From assembly GCA_902388455.1 (NCBI GenBank), contig CABMPD010000001.1:186001-250000 (forward strand): 64,000 nt of DNA. Reading direction: 5' to 3'. The notes beneath the pieces are model-generated. The model searched no databases, was not told the origin of the DNA, and saw nothing but the letters and a program-made list of their open reading frames with translations. Below, piece after piece: positions 1 through 8,252 of this stretch. Made by a program: the position numbers and the translations under genes. Source of the DNA: an uncultured Alistipes sp. (GTDB taxonomy: Bacteria > Bacteroidota > Bacteroidia > Bacteroidales > UBA932). How positions within the stretch are numbered: the stretch's first letter is position 1; the number at the start of each line of letters is the position of its first letter.

Positions 1-668
1 AGACCGTTATGGGCATTGGCCCTTACCTTCTCGTATGCGGCCAGAGTCCTGGCATCAATAGAACTCTTGAGCTCGGAGATCTCCCTGGTCAGGGTCTCCT
101 CTTCCTTGGCGGTCTCCTCTGTAATGGACTCGCACTCTTTCTTCTTCTCCTCCAGATCACCCTCTTTCTGGGCTATGGCATTCTGCGTAGCGGTGACAGC
201 GGCCTTAAGCTCGGTTATACGGGCATTCTTCTCATTGATGCGCTTATTGGCCAGCTCCAGTTCCAGCTGCTGGTACTCCACCTCGCGGGAGATGGAGACA
301 TACTCGCGGTTGTTCTTGACATTGGCCTGCTGCTCCTGATACTTGGCTATGGCGGCCTTACTGTTCTCGGCCTCAATCTTCTTCTGAGCCACGAACTTCT
401 CAGCATCCGAAATCTCCTCACGGAGCTTGCCGACACGGGTCTTGAGACCTTCTATCTCGTCTTCCAGGTCGCGGATCTCATCGGGAAGTTCTCCGAGCAG
501 CATGTGGATCTCGTCTATCTTGGAATCTTTCTGCTGAATCAAGTAGAGGGTGTGGAGCTTGTGCTCCATACCGGCGTCGCTGTCGTTGATGCTCTTGGAG
601 AGGGACACGAATGTCTCCCGCCTGTCGATAGGGGTGTCTATCACATTCTTCTGTTTAGTTGTAGCCAT
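1..668 (-). CDS. C4-type zinc ribbon/coiled-coil protein (C-terminus outside window)
   Basis: Reading the minus strand from the ATG at 668 gives an open frame that runs off the left edge. The visible 222 residues are almost entirely charged heptad-like coiled coil rich in Glu, Lys and Ala, with a start resembling the zf-RING_7/DUF164 (CT398-like) family. The C4 zinc ribbon expected at the C-terminus would lie beyond position 1, so it is not seen. It follows the Nif3 gene after 8 bases, a pairing common in Bacteroidota. The family has been proposed to bind nucleic acid or act in trafficking, but its function is unproven. Plus-strand ORFs here are shadows. Confidence 0.75.
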   Translation of the reverse strand, partial: MATTKQKNVIDTPIDRRETFVSLSKSINDSDAGMEHKLHTLYLIQQKDSKIDEIHMLLGELPDEIRDLEDEIEGLKTRVGKLREEISDAEKFVAQKKIEAENSKAAIAKYQEQQANVKNNREYVSISREVEYQQLELELANKRINEKNARITELKAAVTATQNAIAQKEGDLEEKKKECESITEETAKEEETLTREISELKSSIDARTLAAYEKVRANAHNG

Positions 669-676
669 ATCTGTTC

Positions 677-1453
677 TTAAAAATAATATACTGGGTTGAC
701 TTTACTGCCGCGTGCAGTATGGACGGCAAAGTTAGGAATTTTTTCCCTAAGGATGTCACATATCACACCTATTATCTCCACCTCGCTCTCAAAATGTCCG
801 ATATCAGCAATCATCATGCCGTCCGGGGCATAGAAATCGTGATAGGATATATCTCCCGACACATAGACATCGGCACCGGCAGCATACGCCTTGCCTATAA
901 GAGAACGTCCGCTGCCTCCGCAGAGAGCGACCGTTCTCAGAAGAGTCCGCGGAATACGCGAATGACGGACTGCTGAAAGGCTCAGGGCATCCTTCATGTA
1001 CTGGAGAAATGCCTCCGGCTCCATCGGCCGTGGAAGCTCTCCTACTATACCCAGTCCGTTACCGTCAGCGTCACTGTCCAGAACCCTGACTTCACGCAGG
1101 CCGAGGAGAGATGCCGTGGTTCCGCTTACACCTCCCGGCACTTTGTCCATATTGGTATGGCAGGCATAGACCGTAATACCGTGACGGATGGCAGCGATGA
1201 CCGTCCGTCCTGTGAGAGTGGTCTTGGATATTTTCTTTATACCCCCGAATATCAGCGGATGATGAGTTATGACCATATCCGCCCCCAGGGATACCGCCTC
1301 GTCGATGAGTTCCGGGGTACAGTCGAAACCCACCAGGGCCGAATGTACCTCCGAGTCACCGTCCCCGATGCAGAACCCGCTGTTGTCCCAGGACTCCTGA
1401 AGAGACAGAGGCGCTTTTTCCTCTATGGCCGCCGCTACTGCTGACGCCTTCAT
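677..1453 (-). CDS. Nif3-like dinuclear metal centre protein
   Basis: The 258-residue protein matches the Nif3/YbgI (DUF34) family, which forms toroidal hexamers with a two-metal site; some members are linked to GTP cyclohydrolase I type 2 activity, but the general role is uncertain. Metal-binding signatures are visible: ITHHPLIF near residue 62, HTNMD near residue 100, and a C-terminal IGHFESE stretch supplying His and Glu ligands. It is the short form without the PII-like insertion found in about 370-residue homologues. It abuts the MerR gene (stop and start share position 1453) and precedes the zinc-ribbon gene, so the three are probably cotranscribed. Confidence 0.88.
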   Translation of the reverse strand: MKASAVAAAIEEKAPLSLQESWDNSGFCIGDGDSEVHSALVGFDCTPELIDEAVSLGADMVITHHPLIFGGIKKISKTTLTGRTVIAAIRHGITVYACHTNMDKVPGGVSGTTASLLGLREVRVLDSDADGNGLGIVGELPRPMEPEAFLQYMKDALSLSAVRHSRIPRTLLRTVALCGGSGRSLIGKAYAAGADVYVSGDISYHDFYAPDGMMIADIGHFESEVEIIGVICDILREKIPNFAVHTARGSKVNPVYYF

Positions 1454-1794
1454 CAGTCCAGGGATTTTGAGATTTCGAGCAGGGACTCCCGGATGCCGCG
1501 CAGCCGTTCTATCACCTCTGTACGCTGATCCAGACCCTCACGGTTATGCTTCATCCTGGCGGCAGCCCCGTCAAGGGTCATCTTCATGTCCTTGACCAGA
1601 TGATGGATAATCTTGAGATTCTCCACATCCTCCGGAGTGAACTTACGGTTGCCCTTGCGGTTGCGCTCAGGCTTGACATAGTCCGAGAACGTGTCCGACC
1701 AGAAACGGACCAGCGAGGTACTCTCCCCCAGGAGTTCGGCGACCTCACCAATGCTGTAGAACAGCTTCTGTGGTTTGTATTCCTTGTAAGGCAT
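1453..1794 (-). CDS. MerR family transcriptional regulator
   Basis: A 113-residue protein with a MerR-type winged helix-turn-helix at about residues 9-80 (YSIGEVAELLG, then an LVRFW segment and a KFTPEDVENL helix). It has only a short helical C-terminal tail, with no effector domain and no cysteines for metal sensing. This short form is typical of Bacteroidota MerR proteins found next to M23 peptidase and Nif3 genes. Its target is unknown. It starts 15 bases after the M23 gene stop and shares one base with nif3, which suggests one transcript. Confidence 0.85.
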   Translation of the reverse strand: MPYKEYKPQKLFYSIGEVAELLGESTSLVRFWSDTFSDYVKPERNRKGNRKFTPEDVENLKIIHHLVKDMKMTLDGAAARMKHNREGLDQRTEVIERLRGIRESLLEISKSLD

Positions 1795-1809
1795 GATGGC
1801 GTGAATTGT

Positions 1810-2766
1810 TTAATCTAGTGATTGTCCTGAATTGACAGCGAGTATAAGCAGCTCTCCGAAACGCCTGGTATCCAGCTCACCGTTGAAATAATTCAGAGGA
1901 TCCTGCTGCTCCCCATTCAGGAGCACTTCGTAATGCAGATGGGGAGCGAAGGAAGTACCACTGTTGCCGGTACGCCCGATAATATCTCCACGTCTGACTG
2001 CCTGACCTTTACGGACCAGCAGGTCCGACAGGTGGGCATACACCGTCTCATAACCGTTCCCATGGTCTATGACTATACGGGTACCCTGCAGTTTCTGGGC
2101 TCTCTCCACATCCTTGACTTTGCCGTCAGCGGTGGCGCGGACTTCCACGCCCACCGGGGCGACCATATCGAGACCGCCGTGAAAGACGACTTTCTTATAG
2201 AACGGATGCATCTTACGGCCCAGAGAAGCCCCGACGTTACCCAGAGGGAAATCTGCAATAGGCAGAACCGCAGGTATCCGGGCAAGCGAGTCGCTGTCCA
2301 CAGCATCCAGAGATTTCATCACCTGGGCTATCAGCCCGTCGCAATAGTCCAGGCCATCCTCCAGACGGCTGATACTTCGTGCTGTATGGGCAATGACGGC
2401 CTCACTGAAAACAGAATCCGACATATAGTCCAAGGATGCGGAATCCGACAATGAGAATTCCGGAAAGTCAGAATTGAAAAGCTCCCGGTAGATATTCCCA
2501 TCCTTCTGCCCGAGCTCTTCCACGGCACTCTCCAGCAGCCCTGTCTGCGCGGCAAGCTCGTCATATCTCTCCTCTATGAGACGGCTCTCGGAAATCATCC
2601 TCTTCTCCTCATCGGATGAGAAGAAGAGGGTAAACAAAAGATAATACAGGAGCACCAGAGCCAAGGTATAAGCCAAGAACTTGAGTACTCTCAGGATATG
2701 ATATCCGAAAGAATGCTTCTCCTCGACATAGTCCAGAAGTTCTTTATCGTACTTGAGCTTCCCCAT
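1810..2766 (-). CDS. M23 family metallopeptidase (LytM-type), membrane anchored
   Basis: The 318-residue protein has a basic N-terminus, one membrane segment at about residues 28-49, a coiled-coil periplasmic stretch (about 52-90) and a C-terminal M23 domain. The zinc and catalytic residues of LytM enzymes are present: H196 and D200 in HGGLD, H245 in YAHLS and H278 in HLHYE. It should therefore be an active peptidoglycan endopeptidase rather than an EnvC-type degenerate activator. It is a divergent paralogue of the M23 gene at 5533-6528 and lies just upstream of the merR-nif3 pair. Confidence 0.9.
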   Translation of the reverse strand: MGKLKYDKELLDYVEEKHSFGYHILRVLKFLAYTLALVLLYYLLFTLFFSSDEEKRMISESRLIEERYDELAAQTGLLESAVEELGQKDGNIYRELFNSDFPEFSLSDSASLDYMSDSVFSEAVIAHTARSISRLEDGLDYCDGLIAQVMKSLDAVDSDSLARIPAVLPIADFPLGNVGASLGRKMHPFYKKVVFHGGLDMVAPVGVEVRATADGKVKDVERAQKLQGTRIVIDHGNGYETVYAHLSDLLVRKGQAVRRGDIIGRTGNSGTSFAPHLHYEVLLNGEQQDPLNYFNGELDTRRFGELLILAVNSGQSLD

Positions 2767-2786
2767 GACTGCGGCAGTCCTCGGAA

Positions 2787-3665
2787 CTAGAATTCTCTCA
2801 GGTCCAGCTCCGTCACTCCGGTGATGACGTCGATGACGAACTTATCGGCACCCGGAGCGTCCACCGTAACGGTATAGGCCTGCCCTGCATTCTCATAGTT
2901 GTGGACCAGACCGCTCCGGTAATCCTCCGTCTGGCCGTCTCCCCATGAGACAGTACCACCGATGAAATTACCGCCGCTAATTTCCGGCACGGTGAATGTT
3001 CCGCTGACATGAGTGATTCCCAGCACACTGGGTTCCTGATGTCCGACCTGGCGGACAGTTACAGACTGCCTGATCTCTCCGGACACAAAAGTTATCACAG
3101 CCTCTCTGGGGTCATTACTTTCGTCCTCACGTGGAGCCACCCAGAATGCGACAGGTACCTCTTCGAGAGCCTTGGTAGGCTCCAGATATGTTATCCAGTC
3201 GCAGTCAGAGGAAATCTCGACATCGAAGTCCACGTTGGTATTCAGTACGAACTCGAGGGTATCGCCTGCAGAAGGCACAGTATACTCATCCTGTGCTATG
3301 ACTATCGCATCATTCTGTATCTGGGTTATGGTCAGGGTCTCTTCAAGAGTTCCGGAAATAATTTTCAGGTCTACAGTGCGTGTCTCATAGGACATATTCT
3401 CTCCTATGGTCACGGTAACGGAGCACTGTCCCGGATCTCCTTCCGAAGGAGATACCGAGCACCATGCCTGGCTCATACGGGCCGTCCAGGCAGCGGCGGA
3501 AGTAAATTCTATGGTAAGTGTGCCTCCCATGGAGCCGACAGTCAGCTCCGGCAGATTGGCACTGAATTCGATCTTGGGGTCAACAGGGGCATCCTTATGG
3601 CAGGAGGTCACGGCCAGAAGCCCGAAAGCGGCCAGCACTGTTGCTGCGTAATATATCGTTTTCAT
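2787..3665 (-). CDS. BACON-domain surface lipoprotein
   Basis: A 292-residue predicted lipoprotein: signal peptide with lipobox ending at C22 (LAVTSC), then two consecutive BACON-like domains (about residues 35-120 and 120-210) recognisable by the AAWTARMSQAWCSVSP, TLEETLTITQ and IRQSVTVRQ patterns. A C-terminal beta-rich region of about 80 residues follows. BACON domains are thought to bind carbohydrate or mucin or act as spacers in Bacteroidota surface proteins. It lies between the C10 protease and an M23 peptidase in the same direction with gaps of about 20 bases, so it may be coexpressed with them. Ligand unknown. Confidence 0.8.
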   Translation of the reverse strand: MKTIYYAATVLAAFGLLAVTSCHKDAPVDPKIEFSANLPELTVGSMGGTLTIEFTSAAAWTARMSQAWCSVSPSEGDPGQCSVTVTIGENMSYETRTVDLKIISGTLEETLTITQIQNDAIVIAQDEYTVPSAGDTLEFVLNTNVDFDVEISSDCDWITYLEPTKALEEVPVAFWVAPREDESNDPREAVITFVSGEIRQSVTVRQVGHQEPSVLGITHVSGTFTVPEISGGNFIGGTVSWGDGQTEDYRSGLVHNYENAGQAYTVTVDAPGADKFVIDVITGVTELDLREF

Positions 3666-3683
3666 TGATTCAGCGTTTGAGGG

Positions 3684-5501
3684 TTAAAGATAAATGGTTA
3701 TCTCCTTGGTATCGGATATATTCTCAAGTCTGAGAGTGTAGGTCCCGGATTCAAGGCCGGAGGTGTCGAGAGTCAGGGAGCCGTCCTGAGACGCACTGCC
3801 AGAAGCCACCTCTGTCCCGTCAGCATCCAGAATAACCGCGGTGACATCCGTCAGGGTCGTCATCTGGAGCTGCTGCGCTTTCTTGTCATAGCTGAGGGAG
3901 GTATTGGCCTCGATGGTCATGGACTCATCGAAGATCACGAGATCCCAGACGGTTCCCTCCGAACCTCCGATGACTGTCCACTCTGTGGTCACGCTGGTAG
4001 TAAAGAAGCCGCGTATCCGCCAGCCGACACGTATTGGATCATTTATAACCAAATCGTTCAGATCCAGGGCATAACCGTAGTTAATATCCAGATTTGCATT
4101 ATAGTTGAGCCTCTTAAGCTCCTGTACGATATTGCCGTCCGCGTCCACCACCGCAAACATGAAATTGGCACCGGTGATGGCATAAGGACTGGCATTCACG
4201 AACAGACCGGCATGCAGAGTAAAACTCTTACCCTGCTCTACAGGTGAATCTACAGAAAGGCCTACATAATTATAGGTACCGTTGCTGTAAGTCGAATAAC
4301 GCATGTCCTCTATGAACTCTCCGCCGGCATCCTTCTGAATACCGATGATGGCTCCCTGGCCCTGATTGTATCCGCTGCTGGAACCACCGGCTCCCTGCGA
4401 GCTGGGATCAAGGGCGTCCAGGAGGAAATAACCGTTGGACATACCGCCCCAGCCCCAGTTGACACTGAAGTAATTGTCCTCGGTATAGCCGTCCAGGACA
4501 AATGCATGCCCCGCCTCGCTGTTGTATCCTGTAAAAAGCAGCGGACGGTTGCAGTCCAGCTCATTCTTCACTACTGCATACCACTCCTCCGCCTCATAGT
4601 AGCCTCTTTGTACATAGCGGGCACTTTTGTCGTAGCCCATGTTCATAGCCAGAGGATAAATTGCGGTGTACGAATAAGCCCCCGTTCCGGAAGTGCCGTA
4701 AGGACCATAATCCGACTCGAGCATAACGCCGCAGTCACGCATGAGAGTAGCGACAGCATTAGCCTGGGCATCATCATAATTATTAGAGCTATATTCCATG
4801 AGCATATTCTCCCAGTCATACTCGTACCCCAGGGTAACTGAGGGAACGCTGTAGCTGTATGTAGTAGTAGTATAGCCAGGGAGGACACCGGTTCCTTTCT
4901 CAGGCCACTGGTGGTAACGCATGATAATCGCCAGAGCTGTAGCCGTACATCCTGTATAGGTCGGAGTATTGTCGATTTCGGGACAGAGAAGGTTATAAGG
5001 CTCGTCCTGATTCCACAACGCAGTCTCCATATCGACCACAGGATCTCCGGCGGCAGGTTTGCTCCATGCCCCGGCCGCTGTGGATGAAGGCTGTATGCCC
5101 TTGGCACGCAGGGCTATTATCTCCTCACGCTTGCCCTCCAGCCACGATGCAAGGTTGGGAGGCAGGACTTTCCCTTCCGGGAACTCATTCTCGAACGAAT
5201 ACCCCAGCACCGGCATGGCCGCGTCATCTCCGGAGATAATGACAAATCCGGGACCTGAGGCATTGTCAAACACATAAAAAGCCGGGGTCGATGACGAGGT
5301 TCTCGTCATAGTGCCTGGCATCGTCTCACTGGTAAAAATCATTTTCAGCGACGGGGCTGAAGTCTGCGAGATACCGGCCGTAGCTGCATTGCGGAAGAAC
5401 GCAGCTGCCTGTTCCGCGGCCCTCTGCTGCGGGACATTGTCCGCAACAGCCTTCCAGGTCCAGGGAAGGAGCAGAATAAGAACGAACAGAATTTTTCTCA
5501 T
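3684..5501 (-). CDS. C10 family (streptopain-like) secreted cysteine peptidase
   Basis: A 605-residue secreted protease. Residues 1-20 form a signal peptide and about 25-135 resemble the SpeB propeptide/Spi inhibitor domain (FYVFDN, GFVIISGDD). The catalytic domain spans about 150-390, with nucleophile C185 in GCTATALAIIMRYHQWP and H332 in GHAFVLDGY, followed by VNWGWGG. The last 70 residues form a beta domain ending in SGTYTLRLEN, which resembles a type IX secretion sorting tail; no T9SS genes are in the window. Homologues include Porphyromonas PrtT/periodontain and Bacteroides C10 proteases that degrade host proteins. Neighbouring genes encode cell-surface and peptidoglycan functions. Confidence 0.9.
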   Translation of the reverse strand: MRKILFVLILLLPWTWKAVADNVPQQRAAEQAAAFFRNAATAGISQTSAPSLKMIFTSETMPGTMTRTSSSTPAFYVFDNASGPGFVIISGDDAAMPVLGYSFENEFPEGKVLPPNLASWLEGKREEIIALRAKGIQPSSTAAGAWSKPAAGDPVVDMETALWNQDEPYNLLCPEIDNTPTYTGCTATALAIIMRYHQWPEKGTGVLPGYTTTTYSYSVPSVTLGYEYDWENMLMEYSSNNYDDAQANAVATLMRDCGVMLESDYGPYGTSGTGAYSYTAIYPLAMNMGYDKSARYVQRGYYEAEEWYAVVKNELDCNRPLLFTGYNSEAGHAFVLDGYTEDNYFSVNWGWGGMSNGYFLLDALDPSSQGAGGSSSGYNQGQGAIIGIQKDAGGEFIEDMRYSTYSNGTYNYVGLSVDSPVEQGKSFTLHAGLFVNASPYAITGANFMFAVVDADGNIVQELKRLNYNANLDINYGYALDLNDLVINDPIRVGWRIRGFFTTSVTTEWTVIGGSEGTVWDLVIFDESMTIEANTSLSYDKKAQQLQMTTLTDVTAVILDADGTEVASGSASQDGSLTLDTSGLESGTYTLRLENISDTKEITIYL

Positions 5502-5532
5502 AACTGAATTTATCTTATTTCAAATGTTGTTG

Positions 5533-6528
5533 TCAGCTGAGGGGTTTTTCATTGGACGAACCGATGATTGCGGCATAGTCCTCGGGAAGGATGTCCTTGT
5601 TGTAGTAATTCACCGGATTGACATGACGGCCCATGTAGATGACCTCATAGTGAAGATGGGTGCCCGTAGAACGGCCCGTATTGCCCATCTCTGCTATCAT
5701 CTGACCGCGCGTAACCTCCTGCCCCTTGACTACCAGAGCCTTACTCAGGTGAGCATACCGGGTCTTATACCCGAATCCATGATCTACCAGCACATAGCGG
5801 CCGTATCCGCCGGCATCAAAACCGACCTGCGTAACCACGCCGTTGCCGGTAACATATATCGGCTCTCCCTCCTTACCGGACTTGGGAGCCAGATCCACTC
5901 CGAGATGACGGCCGTAACGGTCCTTGAGTATGGGATCCATGCGGGTACCGAAACCGGAAGCCTGACGGACATGGGTATAATCGACCGGAGGGATGGTGGG
6001 TGCACAGACCGCCATCTCCGCCGCTCTTTCGGACACGAGCATCACCTGATCAAACGACTTCGACTGGATATATGCCTTCTTGAGCAGAATGTCCGAAAGC
6101 ATCATGGCCGAAGTCAGCCTGCCGGTAAAGTCTCTTTCCTTCATATCGGCATAACGGTCCACACCGCCGTAACCGGCATTCCGTATATCATCGGAGATAG
6201 GATCCATACCGAAGACGGAACGGTAGAGGGAATTGTCCCTGTGTTCCATCTCCTCCAACGATGCAGAGGCAGCAGTCAGACGCCTCTGAAGAAGATCGAG
6301 CTTCGAATGCCACTCGCGGGCATCCCTCTCCACAATCATACGCCCCGGAGTCTTGAGATTGAAGACATCCGTCAGGAGAAAGAGGGAGAGAATGAACACC
6401 GACACACTGGAGACAGTATAAAGCAGTATGGTCTTAAACCACCTTCTGAACTCAGAAGGCTGTTCTACCACATCGTAGTCCAGCGTCTCACGGTTGAGAA
6501 TGTATTCTTTATCAGATTTTCTGCGCAT
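5533..6528 (-). CDS. M23 family metallopeptidase (LytM-type), membrane anchored
   Basis: I choose the ATG at 6528 (MRRKSDKEY), giving 331 residues; the frame stays open to 6558, but that extension overlaps an AT-rich stretch likely to carry the promoter. After a basic cytoplasmic segment there is one membrane helix (about residues 34-55), a helical region and a C-terminal M23 domain. The HLGVD, YAHLS and THLHYEV motifs supply all the expected zinc ligands, so it should be an active peptidoglycan endopeptidase. It is typical of the Bacteroidota M23 proteins that carry an N-terminal FEYNPxTL-like motif (here EYILNRETLDY). Confidence 0.9.
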   Translation of the reverse strand: MRRKSDKEYILNRETLDYDVVEQPSEFRRWFKTILLYTVSSVSVFILSLFLLTDVFNLKTPGRMIVERDAREWHSKLDLLQRRLTAASASLEEMEHRDNSLYRSVFGMDPISDDIRNAGYGGVDRYADMKERDFTGRLTSAMMLSDILLKKAYIQSKSFDQVMLVSERAAEMAVCAPTIPPVDYTHVRQASGFGTRMDPILKDRYGRHLGVDLAPKSGKEGEPIYVTGNGVVTQVGFDAGGYGRYVLVDHGFGYKTRYAHLSKALVVKGQEVTRGQMIAEMGNTGRSTGTHLHYEVIYMGRHVNPVNYYNKDILPEDYAAIIGSSNEKPLS

Positions 6529-6585
6529 AGTTTCTCTAATAAAACGCGAAAATAGCAAAAACTTTTTATGACGCAGAAAAATAAT

Positions 6586-7551
6586 CTACAAATCTTTATT
6601 CTCCCTCCTATGATTCCTGCGCCACAGCTGCCATGAATTGAAAATATTCTGCCACAACGCATAAGCACCCGGGGCAAGCGATGACACCGGAGTCAGGTAA
6701 GTGTAAGCCATCCATATAGCCAGTACAGAATTTTTCTGTCCCAGAGCCTGACCCGCTGTGATGGTATCGCCGAAACGCCGGCCGGTACGTTTGCCGAGCC
6801 AGAACTGCACGATGCAGGTCACCAGTGCCACCCCTGCCAGCAGCCACAGGACAAAGGCCGGAGCCGTACTGTTGTGCATCGAGCGGACGGTCTGTCCCAC
6901 AGCAAGAGCCAGTGCCACGGCCCAGAGATAAAAGGCTACTCCGGCGTGCGCCTTGAAAAAATCATGCCCCCGCGGCCATATATACTTCACAATCACAGCC
7001 AGCAGGAAGGGACAGATGAGTATCGGAAAGACTTTCGACAGTATTTTCAGGAATGCCTCGGCGAAACCAAGTTCTGAGTGTACCTCCACCAGCGGGAATA
7101 CCAGGGGGACGAATACTGCTGCCAGGATATTGGACATCAGATTGTAAACAGTTATGCGGGCCGCACTGCCCCCAAGCTTGTCAGTCACCACAGCTGCTGC
7201 CGTGGCAGTAGGACAGATGAGACAGACCATCGCACCCTCGAATACCTCCCGGTAAGTCCCGTCCATCGGAACGAATATCAGTACCGCCGCCATCGCCAGG
7301 GCCGAGAGGGCCTGAAATGCCATGATAAGCCAGTGCCAGCGCGACAGCCGCAGGTCCTTGAAGTCTATTTTACAGAATGTCAGAAAGAGCTGAATGAAAA
7401 TCAACGATGGGGTAAGGACCTCCACCCCGACCCACACAGCCGACTTGAGAGGCGCCAGAAAACCGGCAAAATGGAACAGGAAATACCCTCCGGCACCTGC
7501 GGCCATCGCTATCGGAAGGGTCCAGTCACGGAAAACTTGTCTTAAAGTCAT
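6586..7551 (-). CDS. BASS (bile acid:Na+ symporter) family transporter coupled to thiN
   Basis: Starting at the ATG at 7551, the protein has 321 residues with about nine or ten hydrophobic helices and the BASS-family crossover region (GAMVCLICPTATAAAVV, and GQALGQKNSVLAIWMAYTY near the C-terminus). Start choice: ATG at 7551 overlaps the thiN stop as ATGA (7548-7551), whereas the longer frame would read back through thiN. That coupling suggests a substrate linked to thiamine rather than bile acid. Known substrates of BASS proteins are diverse (bile salts, pyruvate, pantothenate), so the actual cargo is unproven. Confidence 0.85.
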   Translation of the reverse strand: MTLRQVFRDWTLPIAMAAGAGGYFLFHFAGFLAPLKSAVWVGVEVLTPSLIFIQLFLTFCKIDFKDLRLSRWHWLIMAFQALSALAMAAVLIFVPMDGTYREVFEGAMVCLICPTATAAAVVTDKLGGSAARITVYNLMSNILAAVFVPLVFPLVEVHSELGFAEAFLKILSKVFPILICPFLLAVIVKYIWPRGHDFFKAHAGVAFYLWAVALALAVGQTVRSMHNSTAPAFVLWLLAGVALVTCIVQFWLGKRTGRRFGDTITAGQALGQKNSVLAIWMAYTYLTPVSSLAPGAYALWQNIFNSWQLWRRNHRRENKDL

Positions 7552-8252
7552 ATCTGCTTTATGCCGTCCGGGATGCATTTCCAGCCAGGCAGATAGAGCA
7601 GAGCCTTGGCAGGATGATTGAACATGAGAGTAACCGCACCGCCCGAGGCCCGGTTCAAAGTCGCCTTCCACCACATATCGAACCGCACTCCGCCTGTAGG
7701 AAAATCCAGTCCGGAACTCTCAATCCTCAGATCCGGATCAAAGGCGAATATCGACAGAGCCTGTCCGGCCTGCAGCTCCAGCAAGCAGGAGCCCAGTACA
7801 GGCACAAATGTCCCGTAATCCGTAACCATCGACAGCCGGCCCTGGACCCCGTTCCCGGCCAGATATTCGGCATAATCCGCCAACAGGGAAATATTGCCGA
7901 GAGTATGGTCCTCCCGCTTGCCGGTCGCCCCGAACACTGTTATGGAAAATTCCGGAAGCCTCCTGCCCTTCCCGATCCTCAGCATGGAGCATATCCAGCG
8001 GAAGGCCTTGGAAAGATCATTGCTTTCCTGCTCCCCCACAGGAAACATCTGGTCGACAAGCTCATTTCTGAGATTCTCAGGCAGGGAATCCATATCCCCC
8101 ACCACGAATTCAGGCTTGCGGAAACGCATGAACGAGGAAGCTGCTCCGTCACAGCACACTACCACGTCGCTGGAAAGGAGACGGTCACGGACATCCGCAT
8201 TGCCGGGAAAATCCCCGTCGCACAGTATGGCGTATGATACCGGCGGTCTCAT
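7548..8252 (-). CDS. thiN: Thiamine pyrophosphokinase
   Basis: This enzyme makes thiamine diphosphate from thiamine and ATP. The start at 8252 (MRPPVSYAILCDG) gives 234 residues and overlaps the upstream stop as ATGA, indicating translational coupling; six extra upstream codons are possible. Family motifs are visible: CCDGAAS, FVVGDMDSLP, ESNDLSKAF (substrate and Mg binding) and GATGKREDHTLGN. The C-terminal beta domain contributes to the dimer interface. In many Bacteroidota thiN sits beside the PnuT thiamine transporter; here a BASS-family transporter takes that place. Confidence 0.92.
   Translation of the reverse strand: MRPPVSYAILCDGDFPGNADVRDRLLSSDVVVCCDGAASSFMRFRKPEFVVGDMDSLPENLRNELVDQMFPVGEQESNDLSKAFRWICSMLRIGKGRRLPEFSITVFGATGKREDHTLGNISLLADYAEYLAGNGVQGRLSMVTDYGTFVPVLGSCLLELQAGQALSIFAFDPDLRIESSGLDFPTGGVRFDMWWKATLNRASGGAVTLMFNHPAKALLYLPGWKCIPDGIKQI

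Noticed and set aside
5311..6555. 414-codon plus-strand frame over the second M23 gene
   Set aside because: The minus strand encodes a complete M23 peptidase here; the plus-strand translation has no recognisable domain.
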